Assembly (NCBI RefSeq): GCF_902833055.1
Contig: NZ_CADFEJ010000001.1
Coordinates: 990,620 to 1,054,619 of the forward strand
Direction of reading: 5' to 3'
Length of the DNA stretch: 64,000 nt
Origin: Burkholderia territorii
Lineage (GTDB): Bacteria; Pseudomonadota; Gammaproteobacteria; Burkholderiales; Burkholderiaceae
A program made the position numbers and the translations under genes. Under the pieces are notes generated by a model. That model was given only the letters and a program-made list of their open reading frames with translations. It had not been told where the DNA came from and searched no databases. This document shows, one piece after another, positions 8,101-16,644 of the stretch (position 1 is the stretch's first letter; every line of letters starts with the position of its first letter).

Positions 8101-9263
8101 CGCTGGTGATTTCCGGTATCGCGACCTTCGTGCAGTGCAAGCGCTTCGGCCCGCTCGGCGCCGGCCTGCTGATCGTGCAGGGCACCAGTTTCAACTTCGT
8201 CGGCCCGCTGATCGCCGGCGGCAGCGTGATGGTCAAGCAGGGCACGCCGGTCGAGACCGTGATGGCCGCGATCTTCGGCGTCGTGATCGCCGGTTCGTTC
8301 GTCGAGATGGGCGTGTCGCGCATCCTGCCGTTCGTGAAGCGACTGATCACGCCGCTCGTCACCGGCATCGTCGTGTTGCTGATCGGCCTTACGCTGATCA
8401 AGGTCGGGCTCATCAGCATGGGCGGCGGCTACGGCGCGATGGCCAACGGCACGTTCGCGAGCGCCCAGAACCTGACGCTGTCGTGCCTCGTGCTCGGCAC
8501 GATCATCCTGCTGAACCGCGTGCCCATCGTGTGGGTGCGCAGCACCGCGCTCGTGATCGCGCTCGTGATCGGCTATGCCGCGGCCGCCCTGCTCGGCCGC
8601 CTCGACTTCACGGGCGTACGTCAAGCCGCGCTGTTCCAGGTCCCGACGCCGCTGCACTTCGGCATCGGTTTCTCGTGGTCGCTGTTCGTACCGATGCTGA
8701 TCATCTACCTCGTCACGTCGCTCGAGGCGATCGGCGACGTCACGGCCACCAGCAAGATCTCGAAGGAGCCGGTCGAGGGGCCGGTGTGGATGCGGCGGAT
8801 CAAGGGCGGTGTGCTCGTCAACGGCGCGAACTCGCTGCTGGCCGGCGTGTTCAACACGTTCCCGAGCTCGGTGTTCGCGCAGAACAACGGCGTGATCCAG
8901 ATCACCGGCGTCGCGAGCCGCCACGTCGGCATCTGGATCGCGGGCATGCTCGTGGTGCTCGGGCTGTTCCCGGTCGTCGCGGGCGCGCTGCAGGCCGTGC
9001 CGGAGCCCGTGCTCGGCGGTGCGGCGATGGTGATGTTCGGCGCGGTGGCCGCATCCGGCATCAACATCCTGTCGGGCATCCACCTCGATCGCCGGGCGCT
9101 GCTGATCATCGCGGTGTCGCTCGCGCTCGGCCTCGGCGTGTCGCAAGTGCCGGACATCCTGAACAGCCTGCCGCATGCGCTGAAGAACGTGCTGGAATCG
9201 GGCGTCGCGACGGGCGGCATCTGTGCGCTCGTGATGAACTGGTTCCTGCCGGAACGGAAGTAA
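7875..9263 (+). CDS. NCS2-family purine/uracil/xanthine permease
   Basis: A 462-residue inner-membrane transporter with many hydrophobic segments, length normal for NCS2. Diagnostic parts are the N-terminal LVYGPNDRPAPMVAFVAALQHLLAI, a FVQCKRFGPLGAGLLIVQG segment, the substrate-binding helix region ITSLEAIGDVTATS-like (here VTSLEAIGDVTATS) and the family signature FNTFPSSVFAQNNGVIQITGVASR. The family symports xanthine, urate or uracil with protons; the Q-N-N-G motif suggests a xanthine or urate type. Single gene followed by a strong GC hairpin. Its first 263 bp of locus sequence are duplicated at 62 kb. Confidence 0.9.
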   Translation: MQPASSARSASHGADDAESSRDLVYGPNDRPAPMVAFVAALQHLLAIIVPIVTPGLLICQALGVSSRDTTLIVSMSLVISGIATFVQCKRFGPLGAGLLIVQGTSFNFVGPLIAGGSVMVKQGTPVETVMAAIFGVVIAGSFVEMGVSRILPFVKRLITPLVTGIVVLLIGLTLIKVGLISMGGGYGAMANGTFASAQNLTLSCLVLGTIILLNRVPIVWVRSTALVIALVIGYAAAALLGRLDFTGVRQAALFQVPTPLHFGIGFSWSLFVPMLIIYLVTSLEAIGDVTATSKISKEPVEGPVWMRRIKGGVLVNGANSLLAGVFNTFPSSVFAQNNGVIQITGVASRHVGIWIAGMLVVLGLFPVVAGALQAVPEPVLGGAAMVMFGAVAASGINILSGIHLDRRALLIIAVSLALGLGVSQVPDILNSLPHALKNVLESGVATGGICALVMNWFLPERK

Positions 9264-9280
9264 CGCTTCGGTCTCCATGA

Positions 9281-9308
9281 CGACGCGGCCCGACGGCGGG
9301 CCGCGTCG
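9281..9308 (+). terminator. GC-rich hairpin after the permease gene
   Basis: CGACGCGGCCCG, loop ACGG, CGGGCCGCGTCG forms a 12-bp perfect stem 18 bp after the permease stop. There is no T-run after it, so it may stabilise the 3' end of the mRNA or help Rho-dependent termination. Confidence 0.5.
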
Positions 9309-9360
9309 CACTCCACGGCCGCTGGTTGGCCGGGCGCCCGACTGTCGCTAGAATCGGGTC

Positions 9361-9783
9361 ATGCCTCAAGCCCCCGTCTCCACGAATACGCCGGAAGCCA
9401 GCGCGGTCCCCTTCAAGGAACGCGCGACCATCGTCTGCTACCGCGAAGAACAGGTCTTGCTCGTTGCGCGCGTATCGTCGCGCTGGGCGTTGCCCGGCGG
9501 CACGATCAAGCGCAGCGAAACGCCGCTCGAGGCTGCCCATCGGGAATTGCTGGAGGAAACCGGCATTGTCGGCCAGAACCTCGTCTATTCGATGCAGTTC
9601 ACCGGGCTCGCGAAGGTGCACCACGTGTTCTTCGCAGAAGTCGGCGCGGAGCAGACGCCCCAAGCGAGCAACGAGATTGAAAGGTGCAAGTGGTTTCGGA
9701 TCGACAACGTCGATGCGCTGCGGGCGAGCATCCCGACGAAGCGCATCGTCGAACTCGTCTATCGGCACGAAATCCTCAAATAG
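9361..9783 (+). CDS. Nudix hydrolase
   Basis: A 140-residue cytoplasmic hydrolase. The Nudix box matches the full consensus GX5EX7REUXEEXGU: G47, E53, R61-E62, E65-E66 and G68 (GTIKRSETPLEAAHRELLEE and onward). These residues bind divalent metal and cleave a nucleoside diphosphate linked to another group. The N-terminal 18 residues are a loose extension. Substrate is not predictable from sequence. Single-gene unit following the permease. Confidence 0.9.
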   Translation: MPQAPVSTNTPEASAVPFKERATIVCYREEQVLLVARVSSRWALPGGTIKRSETPLEAAHRELLEETGIVGQNLVYSMQFTGLAKVHHVFFAEVGAEQTPQASNEIERCKWFRIDNVDALRASIPTKRIVELVYRHEILK

Positions 9784-9869
9784 GTAGACACCCCACCCCC
9801 AACCGCTCGCGCGAGCCGATATGATGCGCGCACGGTCCGTCGTCGCGTTCCCTTTCGAGCGAGCTGCAG

Positions 9870-10172
9870 ATGAACAGTGCGTACACCTACCGCGGATACA
9901 CGATCGATGTCCGCTGTGAATTCCGGCTGGACCCGCCGCGCGAGCACGCGCCGCCGCCCGGCGCGCTGCGGTTCGGGTTCGTCGCGATCGTGCAGGTTCG
10001 CGCGGCCGGCGTCGCGCCGCGCCTGCTGGCGCCAGTACGGCTGGGCGACGAGGGCGGCCGCCTGTTCGACGACACACGCGAGGCGTTGCGCGCGGGTCGC
10101 GCGGCCGGCGAAATCATCGTCGACGACCTGTTGGTCGATTCCGGCTCGGTCGACGGGCGGGCGCACTCCTGA
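9870..10172 (+). CDS. Conserved small hypothetical protein
   Basis: A 100-residue soluble protein starting MNSAYTYRGYTIDVRCEF, with no signal peptide or membrane segment. The N-terminal Y-R-G-Y-x-I-D-V strand pattern and the LFDDTREALRAGRAAGEIIVDDLL helix and strand resemble small DUFs of Burkholderia in which a GY-I strand is followed by a helix with a spacing like that of stress or HicB-like beta-alpha folds, but I cannot name a family. No strong ribosome binding site. Its codon use is strongly GC-biased as in its neighbours, which supports coding. Confidence 0.55.
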   Translation: MNSAYTYRGYTIDVRCEFRLDPPREHAPPPGALRFGFVAIVQVRAAGVAPRLLAPVRLGDEGGRLFDDTREALRAGRAAGEIIVDDLLVDSGSVDGRAHS

Positions 10173-10222
10173 ACCGGCGTATGGTCTGGGACGTTCTGCG
10201 CGGATCGACGGTGCGACGATGC

Positions 10223-10435
10223 TCAGTTCGGGCGCTTTCGGCGTAGTTCGTGCGTGGAATAGACGACGAGGAAGATCCCCAGCATCGCGACGCCGGATGC
10301 GAGAAAGTCGTTTGCGGTTCCCGCGCTGTTCAGCGATTTCGGGAAAATACCGAGACTCAGTCCCGCGGCAGCCAGGAGCACGCCCGCCGCCACACCCCAT
10401 ACCGGTCCGGTGGTCTTTTCGATTGTGTTTTTCAT
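10223..10435 (-). CDS. Small inner-membrane protein with two predicted membrane segments
   Basis: A 70-residue protein starting MKNTIEKTTGPVWGVAAGVL. Residues 12-32 and 43-60 are hydrophobic enough to span the membrane, and the C-terminus is basic (THELRRKRPN), suggesting a cytoplasmic tail. Function is unknown. It converges with the small hypothetical gene to its left, 50 bp away. Confidence 0.6.
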   Translation of the reverse strand: MKNTIEKTTGPVWGVAAGVLLAAAGLSLGIFPKSLNSAGTANDFLASGVAMLGIFLVVYSTHELRRKRPN

Positions 10436-10941
10436 ACAGCATCCGTCTACAGTCGTTGCCTGAACGGCGGCGGCGCATCGCGCACGCGGCTATCGCTCTT
10501 GCTTCGACTATAGCCGCGAAATAATCGGGGCGGATTCAGTGCTTTCACCGATCAAGTTTTCGCCGATTGCGAAATGGACCCTGGACCAGCGACTGGCCAC
10601 GTGCTTCGCAGATCCGGAAACCGACTCGTTCTCCGTGTTCCGGAATGCGCGCCATTGGGTCGCGAATAGCGAGCGGTCGAGAAGCCTGGCGCCTTACGGT
10701 CGGGCGCGGAGAGGCAAAGAAAAGTAATTGTGACGGTACGAGGCCTGCGTATGCGGGCTTTGTCACAATCTCTGCACGACGGGCCTGGCGCTGGAGAAGG
10801 CCGCCAGCTCCCCCAAACATCGCTCACGTAGCCCAGGTCACTCGCCGTCGATCAAAGATGGCTCCTGACAGACGGCCACCCATATCGGGCCCGCTGCAAG
10901 CAGACCCGCACCGTTCGCGCGATGCGGGTCTCCATGCACAC
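10436..10941. other. Non-coding stretch with an imperfect hairpin
   Basis: About 500 bp without a convincing gene; overlapping short frames on both strands have no family features. At 10727-10769 the sequence ATTGTGAC pairs with GTCACAAT around an inner GCCTGC/GCGGGC stem, making a long imperfect hairpin of unknown role. Confidence 0.5.
10902..10931 (-). terminator. Hairpin 3' of the porin gene
   Basis: A 9-bp perfect stem (AGACCCGCA with TGCGGGTCT, 12-base loop) lies 11 bp past the porin stop. On the minus strand it is followed by TGCTTGC rather than a clean T-run, so termination strength is uncertain. Confidence 0.45.
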
Positions 10942-12069
10942 TTAGAAATCGTGGCGCAACCCGATACGTGCCGCAGTTTGCGTACGACCTGACGACGGCG
11001 TGAAACTGTAGCCGATCACCGCATCGACACCCTCGGACGCGCGAACCCAATCCACACCGGCGTAAATATCCGTTGCCTTCGAAAGCAGGTAGTGTGCCCC
11101 AGTGGCTACCTGATGCCAGTGATGGCCTTCGAATGTCGTGTACTGGTAACCTGCGATGAGAGAAAGCGGCGCACTGACCTGATAAATACCGCCGCCTTCA
11201 TAGACCAGCATCGAAGACGAGTTGCCGTAGCCTTTAAAGACGGTGTCACTGAAGTCGCCCTTGACCGTGAGACTACCGAACGCATATTGAGCGCCAATCC
11301 CGAAACTTGACTGTGAGTCGACCTTGAACGGCGTGCTCGAGTACTGGCTCTTTACCGCACCGGTCGCCGGATCGACCGTCGCGACCGGCTGCCCGAGCAT
11401 TGTCTTGACGCCGATTTGTGCGTAAGGATCAAGGCCGGCAAGACCTCGCGGCGAGTTCAGGCGCGTGTAGTTGCCTCCTGCCGAAAAATCGCCGGCCGTA
11501 TACGTCGCGCCCACGCTCCATGCACTGCCGTCACGGAAGTTGCCCGCCGTGTTGCTGAAGGAATACATCCCTCCGACAACGAATCCGTGAAAGTCGTTGC
11601 TCACGAATTTGACTGCGTTGTTCATATTGTCGCCACCCTGGCGATCGAAGTCGCCCTGATGCACGCCATAACCATTGGCAAACGCGCTGACGTTGTAATT
11701 CGACGTGAAGTCAAATGCGAAATCCCGTTGGTTTCCGAGCGTCAACGTACCAATGTCATTGGCCAGCCCGACATATGCAGCGCGCCCGAACAGCGCACCG
11801 CCCTGGCGAAGCTTGCCCGAGCCAAGCCCGAAACCGTTTTCGAGCCTGAACACGGCCTTGTTGCCTCCTCCGAGGTCCTCAGTGCCCTTGAACCCCAGAC
11901 GATTGGCGTACGACACGCCATCGTCGAACAAATACGCATGTGCGCCCCCGGTGTTACTGACGTACGTCAGCCCGGCATCCAGGATGCCGTAGATCGTTAC
12001 CGAACTTTGCGCGAACACGGGCACACTTGCCAGCGCGCACATGGCGCCGGCGATTGCATTCCTCTTCAT
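10942..12069 (-). CDS. Gram-negative porin (OmpC-type general porin)
   Basis: A 375-residue outer-membrane trimeric porin. The ATG at 12069 gives MKRNAIAGAMCALASVPVFA, a clear signal peptide, and has AGGTGAGG six bases upstream; an in-frame ATG at 12075 sits on that site and is less likely. The mature start QSSVTIYGILDAGLTYVSN, the constriction-loop region RLGFKGTEDLGGGNKAVFRLENGF, GRAAYVGL and the terminal GLRHDF (final aromatic) are family hallmarks of beta-proteobacterial porins. It probably lets small solutes in. As last gene of a minus-strand peptide-use block, it may supply that pathway, but it could have its own promoter in the 194-bp gap. Confidence 0.9.
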   Translation of the reverse strand: MKRNAIAGAMCALASVPVFAQSSVTIYGILDAGLTYVSNTGGAHAYLFDDGVSYANRLGFKGTEDLGGGNKAVFRLENGFGLGSGKLRQGGALFGRAAYVGLANDIGTLTLGNQRDFAFDFTSNYNVSAFANGYGVHQGDFDRQGGDNMNNAVKFVSNDFHGFVVGGMYSFSNTAGNFRDGSAWSVGATYTAGDFSAGGNYTRLNSPRGLAGLDPYAQIGVKTMLGQPVATVDPATGAVKSQYSSTPFKVDSQSSFGIGAQYAFGSLTVKGDFSDTVFKGYGNSSSMLVYEGGGIYQVSAPLSLIAGYQYTTFEGHHWHQVATGAHYLLSKATDIYAGVDWVRASEGVDAVIGYSFTPSSGRTQTAARIGLRHDF

Positions 12070-12263
12070 CGTCATCCTCACCTTTTCGATCATCTGCTCA
12101 GGAGCAGCTTCTCCAAACCCGTTACAGTCGTTTGAAACTCGTATATTGATAAGTAGTATTGATTGATACACACGAATCTACATTAGTCTCCCCCACTTCC
12201 GAAGCGGATGCTCACGTCGTCATGTTCAGAGCAGCGCTCCGCCTGCCGCCAATATCCGGCACG

Positions 12264-13205
12264 CTATGCGTCGTTCGAAATTTTCAGATGCGCGAGGGAT
12301 CCATATAGTTCGACAAGCCGGGAATACTCCGCGGCATCGTAGAAATTGCATTTTCCGCGGCCAAACTCCTTGGCCACTTCGACGATGAACTTGACGGTCA
12401 GAGCGATGTCGGTTTCGTGACTCGCCCCTGTCCCGCATCCCGGGACCATACTTTCCGTCGTGATCGCGACGCCGACGACCGGCGCACTCGTGGCGACCGA
12501 GGGCTGCAGAATGCTGTTGAGGTGATATACCCCATTGCCATACGGCGTGATGTCCTGCGTCGTGACTGGAAACGTCACGGCCGGTCTCCCGCTCGTGATT
12601 TCCATAATCCGGAGCAAGTCTTCCGATACGCGCAGGATGTATCCGTCCTTCACCGTGGGCGAAATCGCGTAGCCTTTGTGATTGATGATGCGATTTCCCT
12701 TCGTCGTGTCGACCGACAGCACTGCGTCCATCTCCGACCACACCTCATGGGCATTGAACACTTCCGGAGGAACCGGCGAATCCATGAAATCCACAGGTTC
12801 GCGAGGCAGCGTCGGCGCATTCGGGCAAATGTGCGTGGTAACGAACACGTCGCCATCGAGCTCGTCTTCATGCCCGCGCATCTTGGCGAGCTTGAGTGCC
12901 GATGCAACCGCGGCGATCGCCCCGTCGGCGTCGGAGACCAGCCCGATGCGCGACGGCCGCGCACCAATGCCGCCCAATCTCCCGACGATGCCCAGACTTG
13001 GCGCAGTTCCGCCTTTACGTTTTCCGCGTTTTCCCGGGATGGTGATCTTGACGAAGTCCGTTGATCCTTTGTCGCCAGTGAATTTCGAGGCCTCCACGAC
13101 GACGCCATGACGGCAATACTGCGCGAACAGATCGGTAACCGTTTGGCCCGACGCGTGACCGCTGTCCAATGCTTCAAAGACTTCCAGGGTTTGGGTGAGA
13201 CTCAT
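12264..13205 (-). CDS. DUF1177 family protein
   Basis: A 313-residue cytoplasmic protein starting MSLTQTLEVFEALDSGHASG. Sequence features I recall for DUF1177 are all present: GSTDFVKITIPGKRGK, LGIVGRLGGIGARPSRIGLVSDADGA, VFVTTHICPNAPT, VLSVDTTKGNRIINHKGYAISPTVK, VTTQDITPYGNGVYHLNSI and TGASHETDIALT. The conserved His, Asp and Glu residues suggest a metal-dependent peptidase or amidase-like fold, but no activity is established to my knowledge. It lies 47 bp from the OPT transporter, within a set that also has peptidase E and AroM, so a role in using an imported peptide is likely by context. Confidence 0.85.
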   Translation of the reverse strand: MSLTQTLEVFEALDSGHASGQTVTDLFAQYCRHGVVVEASKFTGDKGSTDFVKITIPGKRGKRKGGTAPSLGIVGRLGGIGARPSRIGLVSDADGAIAAVASALKLAKMRGHEDELDGDVFVTTHICPNAPTLPREPVDFMDSPVPPEVFNAHEVWSEMDAVLSVDTTKGNRIINHKGYAISPTVKDGYILRVSEDLLRIMEITSGRPAVTFPVTTQDITPYGNGVYHLNSILQPSVATSAPVVGVAITTESMVPGCGTGASHETDIALTVKFIVEVAKEFGRGKCNFYDAAEYSRLVELYGSLAHLKISNDA

Positions 13206-13252
13206 CGAACTTCTTCCATTCAGGTTTCTTTCAAGGATTTTTCTTCAAAGGC

Positions 13253-14878
13253 TCAGCCTGCACGGCTCGCGATCAGCGATTCGCCAAAGCTGTAGAGCGC
13301 GTCGCCCGCGATCATTCCCGCCGCGAAGACTTCCATCCGTTTCTGCGTCTCCACGCTGGCTTTCCGCTCGATGACGATTCGTACCGCAAGGCCGACCAGT
13401 ACGGCCCAGCCGGCCGCCGGGTAGGCGATCAGCAAGCCTGTCGCAAACAGCACACCCAACTGCCGTTTCGGGCCGCCCAACAGTTGAAGGGCTGCGCCAG
13501 AGAGCGACCACAGAATCAGCGCGTGCATGACCGTGGGTGCAATTCCCGCCTTGATCGTGGCGACATAGACCTTCGCAACGGGCGGCACCTGACCATGCGC
13601 AAAGAAAATGAAATGGGCGACGTAGGCCACAGGAATTGCAATCACGAACGCGATCATGGCGGCCAGCAGCTGCTGACGCCGCCCTGCAAGTTCGAAAGCG
13701 GGGTCTTTTCCTTCACCACGCAGCACGAATCCGGCTTTCAGGTCGAAGCCCATATCTGCGAATGCGGGACCCGTCGCCGCCGAAAAGCCGCAGAGCACGA
13801 CGAGCGCGACAGGAGGAAATCCGATCAGCATGCCCACGAGCAGCGTAATCAGTGCGACGGCAAAGGCCGGAAACCAGCCCGAGTGCATCGCCGCGATACC
13901 CACGATCAACTCGTGTACGAAGGCTGCAAAAGCAGCATAGGCGATGAATGCAACCAGCATTCCGGGCGACATGCCTGCATAGAGGCCACTTCCCAACGAG
14001 ATGAGCGCGGCGAGACCAACGTAAGCGATTCCCCCGAATTCAATGGCGCTGCGAAAGCTTGGGACGGAAACAGCGGAAACGCGACCACCGGCTTCGCGCG
14101 TGGACGACTGCGGCTTCTTGTCTCGGATCACCAGCCAGAACACCTGAAGCAAGGCGACGAGACCCGCTCCGATCATGATGCCGTGCGGGATGTATGCCTT
14201 GCCGATCTCCAGTCCAAAGAGTGTCTGCGAGTATCCACCGACCAGAAAGCCGACTCCCAGCATGGCGAGCGCCCAGATGTTTCCGATGAATGCCGTGCCG
14301 AAAACCGACATAGGAATTCCCAGCCACGAGCCGAGCAGCCCGACTCCCAGCCCGGCACCCAACCAGCGCGCCTGCTTGCTGTCCGGATCGCCAGCCTTGA
14401 TCGCCTCGGCCGCTGCGACGCCAAGAGGCCATGCACCGGCCTCCGGGAAGATCTTGGTGCCGAACATTCGGTAAAGCATGTATCCGTCCAGCAGCATGGC
14501 GAGTGCGACACCAAAGAACATCGGGACGATGAGATCAGTCCTTCCCATTACGAACGGAATGGCAATCGGCAGCAACAGGCTGTTTGCAGCACCAAAGGTG
14601 GCCGAGGAAATGGCGCTCTGCGCCAGGTTCTGGACGTGCAGCGACTTGTAACTCGAGAACATCTGCAACGGGATGCGAGCGCAAATCATCGCGACAAGCG
14701 CGCCGATGATCGACGTGACCGGCGTGACACCCACCTTCACCAGCAACTCCATGCCGATCACGGCACCAAATACACTTAAAACTACAATCAGGACGAGCGT
14801 TGCAGGCGACAACGCCGATGGATGCCGCATCTGATTTTCACCGTCATCCGGTGCGGTATCGATTGTGGTTGTTTCCAT
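13253..14878 (-). CDS. OPT-family oligopeptide transporter
   Basis: A 541-residue polytopic inner-membrane protein with about 14 hydrophobic segments. The ATG at 14878 (METTTIDTAPDDGENQ) precedes a short hydrophilic leader. OPT-type features are MRHPSALSPATLVLIVVLSVFGAVIG at the start, IPLQMFSSYKSLHVQNLAQSAIS, a conserved AGAWPLGVAAAEAIKAGD segment and AFADMGFDLKAGFVLRGEG late in the protein. The family takes up tri- to pentapeptides or metal chelates with protons. It is shorter than classical OPT proteins (about 600-650), as in the bacterial subfamily found next to DUF1177. Flanked by peptidase E and DUF1177 genes in the same orientation. Confidence 0.85.
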   Translation of the reverse strand: METTTIDTAPDDGENQMRHPSALSPATLVLIVVLSVFGAVIGMELLVKVGVTPVTSIIGALVAMICARIPLQMFSSYKSLHVQNLAQSAISSATFGAANSLLLPIAIPFVMGRTDLIVPMFFGVALAMLLDGYMLYRMFGTKIFPEAGAWPLGVAAAEAIKAGDPDSKQARWLGAGLGVGLLGSWLGIPMSVFGTAFIGNIWALAMLGVGFLVGGYSQTLFGLEIGKAYIPHGIMIGAGLVALLQVFWLVIRDKKPQSSTREAGGRVSAVSVPSFRSAIEFGGIAYVGLAALISLGSGLYAGMSPGMLVAFIAYAAFAAFVHELIVGIAAMHSGWFPAFAVALITLLVGMLIGFPPVALVVLCGFSAATGPAFADMGFDLKAGFVLRGEGKDPAFELAGRRQQLLAAMIAFVIAIPVAYVAHFIFFAHGQVPPVAKVYVATIKAGIAPTVMHALILWSLSGAALQLLGGPKRQLGVLFATGLLIAYPAAGWAVLVGLAVRIVIERKASVETQKRMEVFAAGMIAGDALYSFGESLIASRAG

Positions 14879-15068
14879 GATGACTTTCCAAAGTTGAAGG
14901 ACAAATTCGACAGGAACACCGTCTTGCGTGGAGACGGCATCCAGAATGTATTTGGTCGACGTACTATATGGACTGCAAAGTAATATGCATACGATTTCGA
15001 AACTGCCGGGACCGCTCACCTGAAATGGAAAAACCGCTTCTCGTTCCCGTCAATGGAAGACACGCCCA

Positions 15069-15821
15069 TCACCTCTGCGAGATCGACCAGCTTCCGTCGA
15101 TCACCGGCCCCTTGATGTAATTGAGATTAAATATCTCCTGCGCCGGCAGCACGGCGACTCTCCGTTGATCGAGGAAATGCTGAGCGCCTTGATCACCGAT
15201 CACCATACCCGCGGCACCATCGACGAGCAGTGCAGTGCCCTCCGGCAGTGCAACGACATGCTCGTTCGGATTGATCGCAAGAAACTCGGCGATTCGCTCC
15301 TCCCGGCTTTCGCCGTTGTGCCCCGCGATCTTTCCGCTGATGAAATGCGGATTGACCTGAAAATGAACCAATCCAAGTGCACGCAACGTCGGCGGCTGGA
15401 CAATCGGCATGTCGTTTGTCGTGCGGATCGTCGGGCAAGCAACATTGCAGCCGGCACTCCAGCCGACGTACGGCATGCCGTTGGATACACGCTCCCGAAT
15501 GACGTCAACGATGCGTTCGTCATACAGTCGCTTGAGCAGCGCGAACGTATTGCCGCCACCGATCACGATCGCCTCAGCCTCGGAAATCGCCTGGAGAGGT
15601 TGCCTTCGATGAATCGATTCGAGTTCGAAGCCCCATTGTTCGAAAACGGGCCGGACCATTTGTTCGTATTCGTCGTAGGTCGACGTAATGCCACCGGCAT
15701 AGGGCACAAACAGGACGCGCTTCGCACGTCCGTTCAACAGCAAGCCGATCTGCTCACGCGCATGCTCGAGATACCCGAGTCCACCCTTACGCGAACTGCT
15801 CATCAACAGAAGATGTTTCAA
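15069..15821 (-). CDS. pepE: Peptidase E (alpha-aspartyl dipeptidase, family S51)
   Basis: A 250-residue cytoplasmic serine peptidase. The nucleophile elbow is GWSAGCN with Ser122, preceded by IVIGGGNTFALL; His near 158 is in VHFQVNPHF and an acidic residue follows in the EERIAEFL segment. The start MKHLLLMSSSRKGGLGYLEHA fits the family, as does length. Peptidase E splits dipeptides with N-terminal Asp. It sits between AroM and the OPT transporter in one direction, consistent with breaking down peptides brought in by the transporter. Confidence 0.9.
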   Translation of the reverse strand: MKHLLLMSSSRKGGLGYLEHAREQIGLLLNGRAKRVLFVPYAGGITSTYDEYEQMVRPVFEQWGFELESIHRRQPLQAISEAEAIVIGGGNTFALLKRLYDERIVDVIRERVSNGMPYVGWSAGCNVACPTIRTTNDMPIVQPPTLRALGLVHFQVNPHFISGKIAGHNGESREERIAEFLAINPNEHVVALPEGTALLVDGAAGMVIGDQGAQHFLDQRRVAVLPAQEIFNLNYIKGPVIDGSWSISQR

Positions 15822-15877
15822 TTTCGTTTTCCTAAATTAGTACGTCGCCCCATGAGATGCATGGACAGCATCCATAC

Positions 15878-16573
15878 TCACAACATTTCGGCGATGCATT
15901 TTGCCACCAGCGTATTCGATAAAATCACCGGGCACCCCGCCTCTCGCGCCGCATGCGTACGATGACGCTGTTCGTATCCCATGCAGTCGAGCACGAGAAT
16001 CCGGGCGCCGCGTCCACGCAACGTACGTGCAGCGATGGACAATTCCCGGAAGTCGTCGGTATAGGGAGACGCTGCCGCGTATTCGGCTGGCGTCGACAAA
16101 ATTCGCCACTTCGACCCTTCCGTTTCGATCTGCTCGGGAAGCGGCACGACGACCCCGACCTTTTCGGATCGTGCGAGCGCGCCGACGATCGGCGGAATCA
16201 TCTTGTCCGGCTCGAACAAACGCGCCCGCTTGCACGAAAGCCCATCGAACTCACCCGTGCAAAGCAACAGGATTGCGTCGCATCCCTGCTCTTCAAGCCG
16301 CATGATCTTTTCCTGCAGTGCGTTGCCGACGGCCTCCTTGTCAAGGACCACGGCCGTACCGTCGGCAATGCGCGTCACCAGTTTCCGCCCGCTCCCGCAC
16401 GGTGCGAAGCGCGCATCTATTTCATCTTTCGTCAGTCCATCCAGGGCCCCGGCATGGACGCACTTCACGCCGCGCGGCATTGCCGCCTCAACGATTGACG
16501 CGATATTTGTCCGCGGCGCCTGGCCGATCGTCACCGTAGCAAGCATCCAGTTACCCAATCGTTCATCAACCAA
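15878..16573 (-). CDS. aroM: AroM-family protein
   Basis: A 231-residue cytoplasmic protein. AroM features are LATVTIGQAPRTNI near the start, GALDGLTKDEI, a CDAILLLCTGEF strand with a conserved Cys, and the C-terminal RILVLDCMGYEQRHR followed by AREAGCPVILSNTLVA. The fold resembles Asp/Glu racemases, with two cysteines in the right kind of place (the CTGEF and DCMGY motifs). Activity is not established. Here it is the first structural gene after the IclR regulator, so it belongs to the peptide block; a racemase acting on D-amino-acid residues of the imported peptide is a speculative fit. Confidence 0.83.
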   Translation of the reverse strand: MVDERLGNWMLATVTIGQAPRTNIASIVEAAMPRGVKCVHAGALDGLTKDEIDARFAPCGSGRKLVTRIADGTAVVLDKEAVGNALQEKIMRLEEQGCDAILLLCTGEFDGLSCKRARLFEPDKMIPPIVGALARSEKVGVVVPLPEQIETEGSKWRILSTPAEYAAASPYTDDFRELSIAARTLRGRGARILVLDCMGYEQRHRTHAAREAGCPVILSNTLVAKCIAEML

Positions 16574-16644
16574 AGGAGCATCGTTTCCGGATTAGTTCGA
16601 CCCCCGAAATGCGCAGAGCGCTTACAGGGAGGAGCCTCCCGCCG

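Noticed and set aside
7665..9311. Minus-strand 548-residue frame over the NCS2 permease
   Set aside because: Arg/His/Asp-rich antisense of a GC-rich gene. The plus-strand reading is a clear NCS2 permease.
10727..10769. Long imperfect hairpin as a possible terminator or small RNA
   Set aside because: The outer and inner stems are interrupted and no T-run follows. No gene ends next to it, so it is only noted in the intergenic entry.
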